A stretch of DNA of 36,171 nucleotides. Source: DUVY01 sp036562755 (GTDB lineage: Bacteria > Bacillota > Clostridia > Christensenellales > DUVY01). The translations under genes and the position numbers were made by a program. The DNA lies in NCBI GenBank assembly GCA_036562755.1, contig DATCJN010000020.1:1-36171 (forward strand). Direction: 5' to 3'. Positions within the stretch are counted from its first letter, which is position 1. Each line of letters begins with the position of its first letter. Positions 1-8,080 of this stretch are shown here, piece by piece. The notes under the pieces are model-generated. The model was not told the origin of the DNA and did not search any database. It saw only the letters and a list, made by a program, of their open reading frames with translations.

Positions 1-178
1 ATACGCTTTGCGCTTTTTGCAGCGCCAAAGTTTCGCACAGTTTGACGGGATAATTAGGTTCTGTTTGGTCAATATCGGGATGTTCGTCTATTCCCGCGGG
101 GATAACTTCAAAGTCGTTTGTAATTGTCTTTAGTAGTTCAAACCTTCTGGGCGAAGCGCTGGCTAAGATGAGTTTCAT
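1..178 (-). CDS. maf: Maf-family nucleotide pyrophosphatase, N-terminal part (cut by window edge)
   Basis: Only the first 59 codons are inside the window; the gene runs off the left end. The product starts MKLILASASPRRFELLK, and SASPRR directly after the start is the family signature of Maf/YhdE proteins. The family hydrolyses non-canonical or modified NTPs, mainly dTTP/UTP or methylated nucleotides, to the monophosphate, and acts as a housekeeping or division-linked enzyme in the cytoplasm. The ATG at 178 is the natural start because the signature must lie at the N-terminus. I see no strong ribosome site before it. The identification rests on the signature and the following hydrophilic stretch; the rest of the active site is not visible. 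Confidence 0.85.
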   Translation of the reverse strand, partial: MKLILASASPRRFELLKTITNDFEVIPAGIDEHPDIDQTEPNYPVKLCETLALQKAQSV

Positions 179-236
179 AGAATAAATTATAGCATAATTT
201 GGCAGCTTTTAAAATTAATATTAGAGGCAATAAAAA

Positions 237-256
237 ACGCCCAAATTTATGGGCGT
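237..256 (-). terminator. Rho-independent terminator of the zinc-ribbon gene
   Basis: Stem ACGCCC/GGGCGT with an 8-base loop. On the minus strand it is followed by a run of T (complement of 232-237). It lies just after the stop codon at 260 of the minus-strand gene. Confidence 0.75.
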
Positions 257-259
257 ATT

Positions 260-664
260 TTAATAAAATAAACTTCTTATTAATCTCCTTATCCAATAAA
301 AAGGCGGATAACCAAAAATATTGAATCCAAAAATTGAAGACATTATAATCGACAAAATTAACGCGCACAAACTCAATATTAAAACATTAGTCTTTTTTGA
401 TTTATATGAATATATTACCATTATCAAGCTAAGTATTGTTGCTAAATAAGAGGAAAACAAAGCCAAAATAATCAATAAAACTGCCAATACGACGCTGACA
501 TTGGATTTTTGTGCGCCGTTTACCGAAGGGTTATTAGAATAAGACGAAAAACCGGGCGGATTATAATTATACCCGTCAAAACTTTGCGCTTGGACGCGGG
601 CGCCGCAGTTGATACAATACTTATCGCCGATATCAAGTTGAAAACCGCAATACCGACAATACAT
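260..664 (-). CDS. Zinc-ribbon membrane protein of unknown function
   Basis: 134 residues. An N-terminal zinc ribbon has CxxC pairs at C3/C6 and C17/C20. A polar Gly/Asn/Ser/Tyr-rich linker (about 22-55) follows, then two hydrophobic segments (about 56-86 and 92-116). This layout is common in small Bacillota membrane proteins that carry a zinc-ribbon domain; their functions are mostly unknown. I start it at the ATG at 664 because AGGGAGGGAG stands at the right distance before it. A start 14 codons further up would place that ribosome site inside the coding region. An extended -10 element TGATATAAT (complement of 690-698) lies upstream. A single-gene transcript is likely, closed by the hairpin at 237-256. 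Confidence 0.7.
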   Translation of the reverse strand: MYCRYCGFQLDIGDKYCINCGARVQAQSFDGYNYNPPGFSSYSNNPSVNGAQKSNVSVVLAVLLIILALFSSYLATILSLIMVIYSYKSKKTNVLILSLCALILSIIMSSIFGFNIFGYPPFYWIRRLIRSLFY

Positions 665-750
665 TTCTCCCTCCCTTTTATTTATATATATTATATCATT
701 TTCCAAGCTCTTTTTGTTAAAAAATTATAAAAAACCAATCAAAATGTGTA

Positions 751-779
751 TTGACTTATTTGCTTTACAATGATATGTT
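751..779 (+). promoter_or_regulatory. Probable sigma-A promoter of the GH3 gene
   Basis: TTGACT (751-756), a 17-base spacer, then TATGTT (774-779). The predicted transcript start is near 786, about 30 bases before the ATG at 816. Confidence 0.55.
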
Positions 780-815
780 GTATATGTAAATTAGATGTAA
801 ATATAAGTTGGTAAC

Positions 816-2648
816 ATGAAAAGATTATTATCAATTTTTGTTTCTTTAATTTTGATTTTCGGTCTATTGGGCTGCTATCAGCCCGTCTCCGAAGACTATC
901 TTGACAGCTCTTTGAGCATAGAAGAAAGGATTGAAAACCTGCTCGGACAAATGACGCTCGATGAAAAAGTCGGTCAGATGGTTCAAGGAGACCAATCCAA
1001 AGTAACGGCCGCTCAAATGAAGCGACTAGGTTTAGGCTCAATTTTAAGCGGAGGCGGCTCAATACCCAACAACGACAATTCCATATCAAGCTGGGTAGGC
1101 GCGGTGGAAAAATACCAACAGGCCGCTATGTCCAGAAGACTGAAAATACCGTTCATTTATGGAATTGACGCGGTTCACGGCCACAACACAGTAACCGGCG
1201 CCGTAATATTCCCCCACAACATCGGAATAGGAGCGGCAAACGACCCCGAATTAACCGAACAAATGGGAGCTTATGTGGCTCAGGAATTAAAATTGACCAA
1301 AACGATCTTCAACTTCGCGCCGTGCGTGGCGGTCGGTCAAGACTTAAGATGGGGACGCACTTATGAGAGCTATTCTTCCGATCCCGATATAGTGACTAAT
1401 CTTGCTCTTAGCTTTATGAAAGGACAGCAAAAAGAGGGTATTTTGAATTCCTTAAAACATTACGTGGGCGACGGCGGAACAGAATACGGCACGGGGCGAG
1501 ACGGCATGATTGACAGAGGCGATGTAGTCTTAGAAGAGCAAGAGTTAAGAGAAGTTCACCTAAAGCCCTATATAGAATTAATTGAAAACGGCGCAAGGTG
1601 CGTTATGGCTTCGTTTAACTCATATAAAGGCCTTAAGATGCACCAGCATAAATATCTGATTACCGACATATTAAAGGGCGAATTAGGGTTTGACGGATTT
1701 GTGATCAGCGACTGGGAAGGAATTTTGGAGATAAATAAAAACACCTATGACGAAAAAATCATAGAAGGCATCAACGCCGGCCTTGATATGCTGATGGAGC
1801 CGTATTCTTACGAAGAGGCAATCAAAGCGATAAAGCGCGGCGTAAAATCCGGCGCTATATCCAAAGAAAGAATCAATGACGCGGTCTCCAGAATCTTAAG
1901 GGTAAAATTTGAGCTGGGCTTGTTTGAAGACCCTTATCTTCAAAATATAGAGGTTGATATTTCAGAATTAGGCTCCGCCCAGGGCAGAGAGCTGGCAAAG
2001 CAGTTGGTTCAAAAGTCCCAAGTTTTACTAAAGAACAATAACAATGTTCTGCCTTTTAAGAGCGGTCAAAAAATATTCGTAACTGGGCCCGCTGCGGACG
2101 ACCTGGGAGTACAATGCGGCGGCTGGACGATTAATTGGTCAGGTTTTACGGGTTATCCGTTGACCAAGGGAACAACCATTTTGCAAGGACTTAAAAATAT
2201 CGCTGGTAAGCATAATTTAACCATTATAACGGATGAAAACAACGCTGACGAGGCCGACGTAGTATTATTGGTAATTGGCGAACAACCTTATGCCGAATTT
2301 ACAGGCGATACTCCCGACCCTTCTATTGTAGGCGATAAAGCCTTAAGCGGCAATCTGGACGCGATTGACTTTGCTAAAAGCCTTAATAAACCCATAGTTA
2401 CTCTTATCGTTGCCGGCAGAAATGTTTTAATTGTGGACTATATTGACGATTGGGATGCGGTGGTAATGAGTTACCTGCCCGGCTCGGAGGGCGAAGGCGT
2501 AGCGAGCGTTTTAGCAGGCGAAGTTGGGTTTAGCGGCAAACTGCCAATGCCTTATTATAAAACAGTAAATGATATAAAATCGGATAATCCACAATTGCTT
2601 TTTAATATTGGAGACGGACTTACCACTCAAACAACTTCCTCAAATTAA
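816..2648 (+). CDS. Glycoside hydrolase family 3 beta-glucosidase/exoglucanase lipoprotein
   Basis: 610 residues. The N-terminus is a lipoprotein signal with lipobox LLGC (Cys20), so the enzyme is probably anchored on the outer face of the membrane. The (beta/alpha)8 GH3 domain covers about 32-375, with KH at 214-215 and the nucleophile Asp299 in VISDWEG. The GH3 C-terminal domain covers about 395-600. It has the CGGWTINWSG motif (435-444) and GEQPYAEFTGD (488-498), which supplies the likely acid/base Glu and resembles plant and bacterial exo-beta-glucanases. The family releases glucose from the non-reducing ends of beta-glucans or cello-oligosaccharides; the exact linkage cannot be read from sequence. 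No sugar transporter or other glycosidase is adjacent. There is no clear ribosome site before the ATG, but the signal peptide fixes the start. Confidence 0.9.
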   Translation: MKRLLSIFVSLILIFGLLGCYQPVSEDYLDSSLSIEERIENLLGQMTLDEKVGQMVQGDQSKVTAAQMKRLGLGSILSGGGSIPNNDNSISSWVGAVEKYQQAAMSRRLKIPFIYGIDAVHGHNTVTGAVIFPHNIGIGAANDPELTEQMGAYVAQELKLTKTIFNFAPCVAVGQDLRWGRTYESYSSDPDIVTNLALSFMKGQQKEGILNSLKHYVGDGGTEYGTGRDGMIDRGDVVLEEQELREVHLKPYIELIENGARCVMASFNSYKGLKMHQHKYLITDILKGELGFDGFVISDWEGILEINKNTYDEKIIEGINAGLDMLMEPYSYEEAIKAIKRGVKSGAISKERINDAVSRILRVKFELGLFEDPYLQNIEVDISELGSAQGRELAKQLVQKSQVLLKNNNNVLPFKSGQKIFVTGPAADDLGVQCGGWTINWSGFTGYPLTKGTTILQGLKNIAGKHNLTIITDENNADEADVVLLVIGEQPYAEFTGDTPDPSIVGDKALSGNLDAIDFAKSLNKPIVTLIVAGRNVLIVDYIDDWDAVVMSYLPGSEGEGVASVLAGEVGFSGKLPMPYYKTVNDIKSDNPQLLFNIGDGLTTQTTSSN

Positions 2649-2650
2649 AA

Positions 2651-2676
2651 AATACCGTCTGAGCAGACGGTATTTT
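2651..2676. terminator. Bidirectional terminator between converging genes
   Basis: Ten-base stem AATACCGTCT/AGACGGTATT with a 4-base loop, with A/T runs on both sides. It serves the GH3 gene on the plus strand and the binding-protein gene on the minus strand. Confidence 0.9.
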
Positions 2677-2694
2677 TTATTGGCTGAAAATTAA

Positions 2695-3705
2695 TTATTT
2701 TTCAAATTCCGCCATAACTTCTTGGGCGAGAGAGTTATCAACTATATCGGTAAAGTTGACGCGTTTTTGTAAAGAATTTGCGTTTTCCATAATGTCTTGC
2801 AGTCTGTTAAACGCGCTCTCGCTCATGACAAGAGAATCCGCCCACGCGTCTATATCGCGATAGTTTTGGATAACGCTCTTAAGAGTCTCGAAAGAAATAG
2901 AAGTAAACGAGGGTTCTAACGCCTTGGCCGCTTCATCAAGCGAAGCTGTTTTTATGAAATCATATCCTCTCTTTATCGCCCTTAAGAATTTCTTGACTGT
3001 TTCTTTGTTTTTGCTTAAATAGCTTTTCTTTACAGAGAACGCGGTATAAGGCACTTCGCCGCTTTCTGTTCCTACGCTCGCCACAATATAGCCTTTGCCT
3101 TGCGCTTGGATTTCGCTTGCAAGCGGCTCAAACAGCGTAGTGTAATCTACCGTTAGGTCGGCTTCAAATACAGGACGCATCATATCGAACGCTACCGATG
3201 TGTCGAGGTTTATATTTACGCCGTTATATAAACCGTGTTGGTTGCAGACATATTCCAACGTCATTGCCGGAACTCCGCCGGGGCGTCCCGCCAATACCCT
3301 CTTATTTTCGAGTTTAGACCAAGTAAAGTCAGGGTCGGGTTGGCGGCCGACTAAAAACGAGCCGTCTCTTTTGGTAAGCTGTCCGATGATTACGGGATAG
3401 TCCGAGGTGCCTTGTATGTGAACATAAATCGTAGCCTCGGGACCCATTAAGCCTATATCGGCAGAATTAGATGTAAGCGCGACCATAACTTTGTCAGCGC
3501 CGCCCGAGTTGGTAAGCTCGACTTCTATACCCTCTTCTTTTAAGTACCCTAGGTTAATCGCCGCATACATAGGCGCATAGAAAATGCTATGTGTAACCTC
3601 TGCCAGTCTTATTACCGTGCCTTTCTTGCTTGGGCACGCCATTAAAGCCAAGGGCAAGGTCAGCACCATGAGCGCGCAAATTAAAAACGCAAAAAATTTT
3701 TTCAT
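2695..3705 (-). CDS. NMT1/THI5-like (SsuA/TauA-type) substrate-binding lipoprotein
   Basis: 336 residues. The signal peptide has lipobox LMAC (Cys24), giving a membrane-anchored extracellular binding protein. The mature part has the two-lobed type II binding fold of the NMT1/THI5 family. Its first strand reads VIRLAEVTHSIFYAPMYAAI, followed by GYLKEEGIEVEL, the conserved start of proteins that bind thiamine precursors, sulfonates, nitrate or riboflavin. The start is the ATG at 3705: AGGAGG lies 7 bases before it, whereas an ATG at 3720 would translate that site as Arg-Arg. No permease or ATPase gene lies beside it, so the ligand is unknown. A TPP riboswitch occurs 17 kb away but not here. Confidence 0.8.
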   Translation of the reverse strand: MKKFFAFLICALMVLTLPLALMACPSKKGTVIRLAEVTHSIFYAPMYAAINLGYLKEEGIEVELTNSGGADKVMVALTSNSADIGLMGPEATIYVHIQGTSDYPVIIGQLTKRDGSFLVGRQPDPDFTWSKLENKRVLAGRPGGVPAMTLEYVCNQHGLYNGVNINLDTSVAFDMMRPVFEADLTVDYTTLFEPLASEIQAQGKGYIVASVGTESGEVPYTAFSVKKSYLSKNKETVKKFLRAIKRGYDFIKTASLDEAAKALEPSFTSISFETLKSVIQNYRDIDAWADSLVMSESAFNRLQDIMENANSLQKRVNFTDIVDNSLAQEVMAEFEK

Positions 3706-3721
3706 TAATAACCTCCTCATA

Positions 3722-3741
3722 GGTATGAAACTATTTACATA
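3722..3741. promoter_or_regulatory. Possible operator, inverted repeat GTATG-N10-CATAC
   Basis: Five-base arms lie just upstream of the ribosome site of the binding-protein gene, next to an A8T5 tract. They could be a repressor site or chance in AT-rich DNA. The rest of 3742-3927 holds nothing I recognise. Confidence 0.2.
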
Positions 3742-3927
3742 CTATTCTAAAAAAAATTTTTATGTTAAAGCGGGGGTTTGGGGTTTGAGAAATCTTATTG
3801 ATGTAGAAAAAATTTGCTTGAATGTAAAGGAATAGTAGTTGGATATCTAAAATGCGCGAGATGAACAGACTAAAATTTAATGCCTGTTAATATTTAGATT
3901 TTGAAAGATATTTAAATTTAAATTGAT

Positions 3928-4980
3928 TTATAATTCTGCCTGTTTTTGAGATAAAATAGTTTTTTCAATTTTTAGGCGTTTTTTGGCTCTTAAGTAATAA
4001 ACCAATACCGAGAAGATATACAAAAGCCCTATAGCGCCGCTAATAGGATAAAAGGAATCCACGATATTTTTAAAACCAAGTCTTGAGATAAGCAAGCCTA
4101 TTGATAAAATAAAAAATAATGACAGAGCTTTGCTTTTTATAAAGCTTTGAGTCCAAGAATTAAGGGTATAAACAGAAGTTAAGATAGTAGTAAAAATACC
4201 TGACCATATTATTATCCCCGCCACAAAAGACAGGTTCATTCTTGAGGCTATCTCCATAACGGGCATTGCTGAATTAAAGGCGTTGATTCCCGCGCACATT
4301 ATCGCCGCGGTCAAGACAGCAATAAAAAAGCCTATTACAAAACTTCCCCAAGCTGCGCCTTTTATTTGGTTTTTTAACGGGAGTTTGATTGCCGTAATTA
4401 CGCCCGAGGATAGCATTATATTCATAGAGACATATATTGCTATATAAAAAATCATTAATCCGAAATTATTTGAATAAGTCATTTCGTATGGAACGGGGTG
4501 AGACAAGCTAAAAATGCTGATTATAAGCGCCATATATAATATAATCGGTATTAATATCGCGTTGACATCCAGCATCGCGTCAAAGCCTTTATAGACCACT
4601 ACAAAAGTTAAAATTGCTGTAATTACGCTCAAAACGGGCACATCTTGAGATATTTCAAGCAACGAATCCGTGCCTGCAAACATAGTCGCCAATACCATTA
4701 AATAGTTAAACAATAGCACAAAGTCTATAATAGGCGCGAACTTGCCAAAGATCGCGCGGTTAAACTCTTCGATCGTGCTTGGTTTTATGATATTTCCTGT
4801 AGCCATAAACAGCGCAATGCATAGAAACATTAAAATAGCGCTAAATATGGCTATGGGTATTGCCGCGTAGCCAAATTTGCCAAAGAAGGTTACCAATTCC
4901 CTGCCCGAAGCAAACCCCGCCCCGATAATCGTGGCGACAATGAGCATACCTATTCTAAAGGCCTGGTATGATTTTTTCAT
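3928..4980 (-). CDS. YkvI-type integral membrane transporter (APC superfamily)
   Basis: About 350 residues with roughly ten hydrophobic segments. It begins MKKSYQAFRIGMLIVATIIG followed by AGFASGRELVTFF. The unwound first helix with GAGFASGRE is typical of the YkvI/COG3949 group, distant relatives of LeuT-fold amino acid transporters. The substrate is unknown. The C-terminus is a short Lys/Arg-rich cytoplasmic tail. I use the ATG at 4980; an in-frame TTG lies three codons earlier. Neither has a Shine-Dalgarno site, and a TATATT element ends only 7 bases before the ATG. It stands alone between a terminator upstream and non-coding DNA downstream. Confidence 0.75.
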   Translation of the reverse strand: MKKSYQAFRIGMLIVATIIGAGFASGRELVTFFGKFGYAAIPIAIFSAILMFLCIALFMATGNIIKPSTIEEFNRAIFGKFAPIIDFVLLFNYLMVLATMFAGTDSLLEISQDVPVLSVITAILTFVVVYKGFDAMLDVNAILIPIILYMALIISIFSLSHPVPYEMTYSNNFGLMIFYIAIYVSMNIMLSSGVITAIKLPLKNQIKGAAWGSFVIGFFIAVLTAAIMCAGINAFNSAMPVMEIASRMNLSFVAGIIIWSGIFTTILTSVYTLNSWTQSFIKSKALSLFFILSIGLLISRLGFKNIVDSFYPISGAIGLLYIFSVLVYYLRAKKRLKIEKTILSQKQAEL

Positions 4981-5021
4981 TAGTATCAATATATTAATGG
5001 AATTTTGATTTAATACTAAAA

Positions 5022-5047
5022 AAGACCTAGCGTGTTTGCTAGGTCTT
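5022..5047 (-). terminator. Rho-independent terminator
   Basis: Ten-base stem AAGACCTAGC/GCTAGGTCTT with a 6-base loop. On the minus strand it is followed by a T run. It closes the gene ending at 5068. Confidence 0.9.
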
Positions 5048-5067
5048 GGTATTCTTTTAAATTATTA

Positions 5068-5751
5068 TTAATGGTCTAATAAATAAATTATCTTTTGAAC
5101 GGTTGCGGGCAGATAGGGCGAAAGCATATTGAGCGCGTCTATAAACTTGCGGAACAACTCTTCGTCCTTTTCGCCTTTTAAAACAACCTCTTTAAACAGC
5201 CCAAACAATCTCAAGGCTTCGGGTTTGCGCTTGATGACTATTCCGTCTTTGGCGTTGTTAATGCTTATCTCAAGGCTGTCAAGCAACTTCTTGATTTCTT
5301 CCGTATGGTCTTTTTTGCCGTCCGTCAATTCGTATTGGGCTTCTCTGCAAACAATATCGTATTCTTCGCCCTCGACTTCGACTTTAACTATTTTGTGGTC
5401 GGGATTTACGGATTTTATATCGTAAAATTGGTTGGTAGATAAATCAATAAGTCGCTCGCCCGGGGCTATTCCGTCATTCATTCTATATAATAAAGTCTTG
5501 GTTTCGGTATTAACTCTTGCGTATAGTTGTCTTTTTGTATGTTGGTTTACAAATAATGCCGCTTTGGATTCAAAAGCCGATGCCTTGAGTTTTTCAAGTT
5601 TTGTCTGGTCAGCAAAGCTACGGATAGAATCGACTATGGTTTTGGTCAGCTTGTCTTCTTTGGGTTGTTCAGGTTTGCCGACTTTTTTTTCTACAGTCTC
5701 CCTAAAATTGTCAAATTTTTGAGTGTCAATGTCAACCTTTCTTTCGCTCAT
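5068..5751 (-). CDS. Unrecognised soluble protein, 227 residues
   Basis: I do not recognise this gene. The product has no signal peptide or membrane segment. The N-terminal 60 residues are charged and probably helical, rich in Lys/Glu. The middle (about 65-145) looks like a beta-rich domain, with hydrophobic strands such as KIVKVEVEGEEYDIVC. The C-terminal 80 residues are helical, ending with a hydrophobic helix (YLPATVQKIIYLLDH). It has its own promoter (complement of 5780-5808), a clear ribosome site (AGGAG) and its own terminator, so it is a single-gene transcript. Codon use looks like its neighbours. A regulatory or scaffold role is possible but nothing shows it. Confidence 0.6.
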   Translation of the reverse strand: MSERKVDIDTQKFDNFRETVEKKVGKPEQPKEDKLTKTIVDSIRSFADQTKLEKLKASAFESKAALFVNQHTKRQLYARVNTETKTLLYRMNDGIAPGERLIDLSTNQFYDIKSVNPDHKIVKVEVEGEEYDIVCREAQYELTDGKKDHTEEIKKLLDSLEISINNAKDGIVIKRKPEALRLFGLFKEVVLKGEKDEELFRKFIDALNMLSPYLPATVQKIIYLLDH

Positions 5752-5779
5752 GATAAACTCCTAAAAATGTTCTATGCTT

Positions 5780-5808
5780 ATTATATCAAATAAAACACAT
5801 ATAGACAA
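5780..5808 (-). promoter_or_regulatory. Sigma-A promoter with extended -10
   Basis: On the minus strand: TTGTCT (5808-5803), a 17-base spacer ending TGA, then TATAAT (5785-5780). The transcript would start near 5773, about 22 bases before the ATG at 5751. Confidence 0.75.
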
Positions 5809-5825
5809 CATCAAATAAAAATAAA

Positions 5826-5848
5826 CGCCGCTTTAATTTTAAGCGGCG
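5826..5848 (-). terminator. Terminator of guaB
   Basis: Eight-base stem CGCCGCTT/AAGCGGCG with an AT loop, followed on the minus strand by a T-rich stretch. It lies 27 bases after the guaB stop codon. Confidence 0.75.
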
Positions 5849-5874
5849 CGTAATATCATAGAATTATATATTTC

Positions 5875-7335
5875 TTAAGTATTAAACTTAACGCTGTAGT
5901 TAGGCGCTTCTTTTGTTATGGATATATCGTGAGGATGGTTTTCTATCAAAGTAGCATTAGTAATCTTAATAAACTGCGCCTTGGTTCTTAGTTCGTCTAT
6001 CGTCTTGGTTCCGCAATAGCCCATGCCCGAACGCAATCCGCCGACCAATTGGAACACGATTTCGGACAAGGTTCCTCTGTAAGGCACTCTGCCTTCTACG
6101 CCTTCGGGAACGAGCTTGGAGGCGTCTTCTTGGAAATATCTGTCCTTAGAGCCTTTTGCCATAGCGCCCAAAGAACCCATGCCTCTGTATGTCTTAAAGC
6201 TTCTGCCTTGGTAAATTTCGGTTTCGCCAGGGCTTTCCAAAGTGCCTGCAAACAAGCTGCCTACCATTATCGCGCTTGCGCCCGCGCCCAAAGCCTTGGT
6301 AATGTCGCCCGAATACTTAATGCCGCCGTCGGCTATTATTCTTACGCCGTATTTGTCGGCTTCTTCGGCGCAATCCATTATGGCTGTAAGTTGAGGAACA
6401 CCCACGCCCGTAACCACTCTGGTAGTGCAGATAGAGCCGGGGCCTATGCCTACCTTTATAATATCCGCGCCGCGCTCAATCAAATCTCTGGTAGCTTGAG
6501 CGGTGGCGACATTGCCAGCTATTATGGTAACTTCGGGGAACATATTCTTAAGCTGCTCTACCCTCTTTAAAACGCTTATGCTGTGTCCGTGCGCCGTATC
6601 CACAGCCAAAACGTCAACCTTTGCGTCAACGAGCGCTTTAGCGCGGTCTATCGAGTCGTCGCCTACGCCTACCGCAGCGCCTACCAGCAATCTGCCGTTT
6701 GCGTCCTTTGCGGCGTTGGGATATTGGATATTCTTTTCTATGTCTTTAATAGTTATTAGACCTTTCAAATTAAAATGCTCATCGACAATGGGCAATTTTT
6801 CTATACGGTGGCGGCCCAAAATCTTTTGAGCCTCTTGCAAAGTGGTGCCCACGGGAGCGGTAATTAAATTGTCTTTGGTCATTACGTTTTTAATGGGCTG
6901 GTCGTAATTGGTTTCAAACCTTAAGTCTCTGTTAGTCAAGATACCGACTAATTTTCCGTTTTCGGTTATAGGAACGCCGCTTATCTTATACTTTGCCATT
7001 AACGCAAGAGCGTCGCTTAATTTGTCGTCGGGGTGCAGATAAAACGGATCGGTTATTACGCCGTGCTCGCTTCTTTTAACCTTGTCCACATGTTCGGCTT
7101 GGGTTTCGATGTCCAGGTTTTTGTGAATTATACCTATGCCGCCTTCGCGGGCGATAGCTATCGCCAATTTATACTCGGTAACCGTATCCATTGCCGCGCT
7201 CATTAGCGGAATGTTTAGTTTGATTTTGGGCGCTATTTGAACCGACGTATCCACGTCCTTAGGCAAAACCGAAGAAGCGGCGGGAATCAACAGCACATCA
7301 TCAAATGTTAGGCCTTCTTTAATAATCCTGCTCAT
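5875..7335 (-). CDS. guaB: IMP dehydrogenase
   Basis: 486 residues, the usual full length. It oxidises IMP to XMP with NAD+, the committed step to guanine nucleotides. The N-terminus MSRIIKEGLTFDDVLLIPA is typical. The catalytic barrel is interrupted by two CBS domains at about 95-205. Catalytic Cys303 lies in the loop GIGPGSICTTR, and the flap has YRGMGSLGAM. A strong ribosome site (AAGGAG) precedes the ATG. The GNAT gene just upstream ends 24 bases before it with no terminator between, so the two are probably co-transcribed from the promoter at 7964-7992. PNP and MtaD genes of purine salvage lie 1.5 kb further on. Confidence 0.97.
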   Translation of the reverse strand: MSRIIKEGLTFDDVLLIPAASSVLPKDVDTSVQIAPKIKLNIPLMSAAMDTVTEYKLAIAIAREGGIGIIHKNLDIETQAEHVDKVKRSEHGVITDPFYLHPDDKLSDALALMAKYKISGVPITENGKLVGILTNRDLRFETNYDQPIKNVMTKDNLITAPVGTTLQEAQKILGRHRIEKLPIVDEHFNLKGLITIKDIEKNIQYPNAAKDANGRLLVGAAVGVGDDSIDRAKALVDAKVDVLAVDTAHGHSISVLKRVEQLKNMFPEVTIIAGNVATAQATRDLIERGADIIKVGIGPGSICTTRVVTGVGVPQLTAIMDCAEEADKYGVRIIADGGIKYSGDITKALGAGASAIMVGSLFAGTLESPGETEIYQGRSFKTYRGMGSLGAMAKGSKDRYFQEDASKLVPEGVEGRVPYRGTLSEIVFQLVGGLRSGMGYCGTKTIDELRTKAQFIKITNATLIENHPHDISITKEAPNYSVKFNT

Positions 7336-7359
7336 ATAGTAACTCCTTAAACTTAAACC

Positions 7360-7935
7360 TTATTTATATAGTTGATTGGTCTGCCAATCTTCCTTGAGAA
7401 TGGCGTATAAATATTCGTCGCGCCATTGGTCCTTTATAAACCTTCTTTTATGAAAAACGCCCTCTCTTTTCATGCCAATTTTCTCCATGACATTATAAGA
7501 ACGGGCGTTTTGCGCGTCGCATGTAGCTATTACGCGATGAGCGTCTAATATCTTGAACGCCACATAACATAGGGCTTTGGCTAATTCTTGAGCGTAGCCT
7601 TTGCCCCATTGATCCCTTCTTAAACAGTAGCCTATCATATATTCTTTGTCATACTGGCTTTCAAGAAACAGACCGCAACCGCCTATTAATTTTCCGTTTT
7701 CTTTTAATACGACGGCGTAATCGCCTATGTAGTCGTTGTCGCTGTACTTTCTAGCGCGGGCAGCCCTTTTTATAAACTGCTTTGTGTCTTTATAAGAATT
7801 AGGTCCCCAGGGTACATACCTGCAGACCTCTTCATCGCTCGCATATTCATGGACAGCGTTAAAGTCGCCTTTTTCAAACGGCCGCAAAATCAATCTATCG
7901 GTTATTATTGTCTTGCGACGAACTTCTATATCCAT
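7360..7935 (-). CDS. GNAT N-acetyltransferase, RimJ/RimL type
   Basis: 191 residues from the ATG at 7935. The product opens MDIEVRRKTIITDRLILRPF, the N-terminal beta strand typical of RimJ/RimL-like acetyltransferases. The acetyl-CoA loop DQWGKGYA fits the Q/RxxGxG/A motif. An Asn-rich turn (ATCDAQNARSYNVMEKIGM) matches the family's second conserved block. Substrates range from ribosomal protein N-termini to small amines or antibiotics and cannot be told here. A longer reading to 8010 is rejected because the promoter (-10 at 7964-7969) lies inside that extension. It is likely the first gene of a two-gene unit with guaB. The ribosome site is weak. Confidence 0.85.
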   Translation of the reverse strand: MDIEVRRKTIITDRLILRPFEKGDFNAVHEYASDEEVCRYVPWGPNSYKDTKQFIKRAARARKYSDNDYIGDYAVVLKENGKLIGGCGLFLESQYDKEYMIGYCLRRDQWGKGYAQELAKALCYVAFKILDAHRVIATCDAQNARSYNVMEKIGMKREGVFHKRRFIKDQWRDEYLYAILKEDWQTNQLYK

Positions 7936-7963
7936 GATTATCTTATAAATATAAATTTTTAAT

Positions 7964-7992
7964 ATTCTATCACAACCGCCAAGTTCTGTAAA
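7964..7992 (-). promoter_or_regulatory. Sigma-A promoter for the GNAT-guaB unit
   Basis: On the minus strand: TTTACA (7992-7987), a 17-base spacer ending TGA, then TAGAAT (7969-7964). This is an extended -10 promoter. The predicted start near 7957 leaves a leader of about 22 bases before the ATG at 7935. Confidence 0.7.
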
Positions 7993-8080
7993 GCAAAAAA
8001 CTTTTGTCAATAAATATAGTATTCTATTATTTCTCTATGCCTCATATAAATATAGAGAGTTTATTTTTGAGGTTGATAAT

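Noticed and set aside
2695..3705. Thiamine-precursor uptake role for the NMT1/THI5-like protein
   Set aside because: There is no TPP riboswitch in front of it and no ABC partner; the riboswitch in this window belongs to thiT 17 kb away. The family name alone does not show the ligand.
6049..6570. 173-codon open frame on the plus strand
   Set aside because: It is antisense to guaB, whose frame has all the catalytic motifs.
7936..8010. N-terminal extension of the GNAT gene before guaB
   Set aside because: The extended -10 promoter lies inside it, and the acetyltransferase fold starts at the ATG at 7935.
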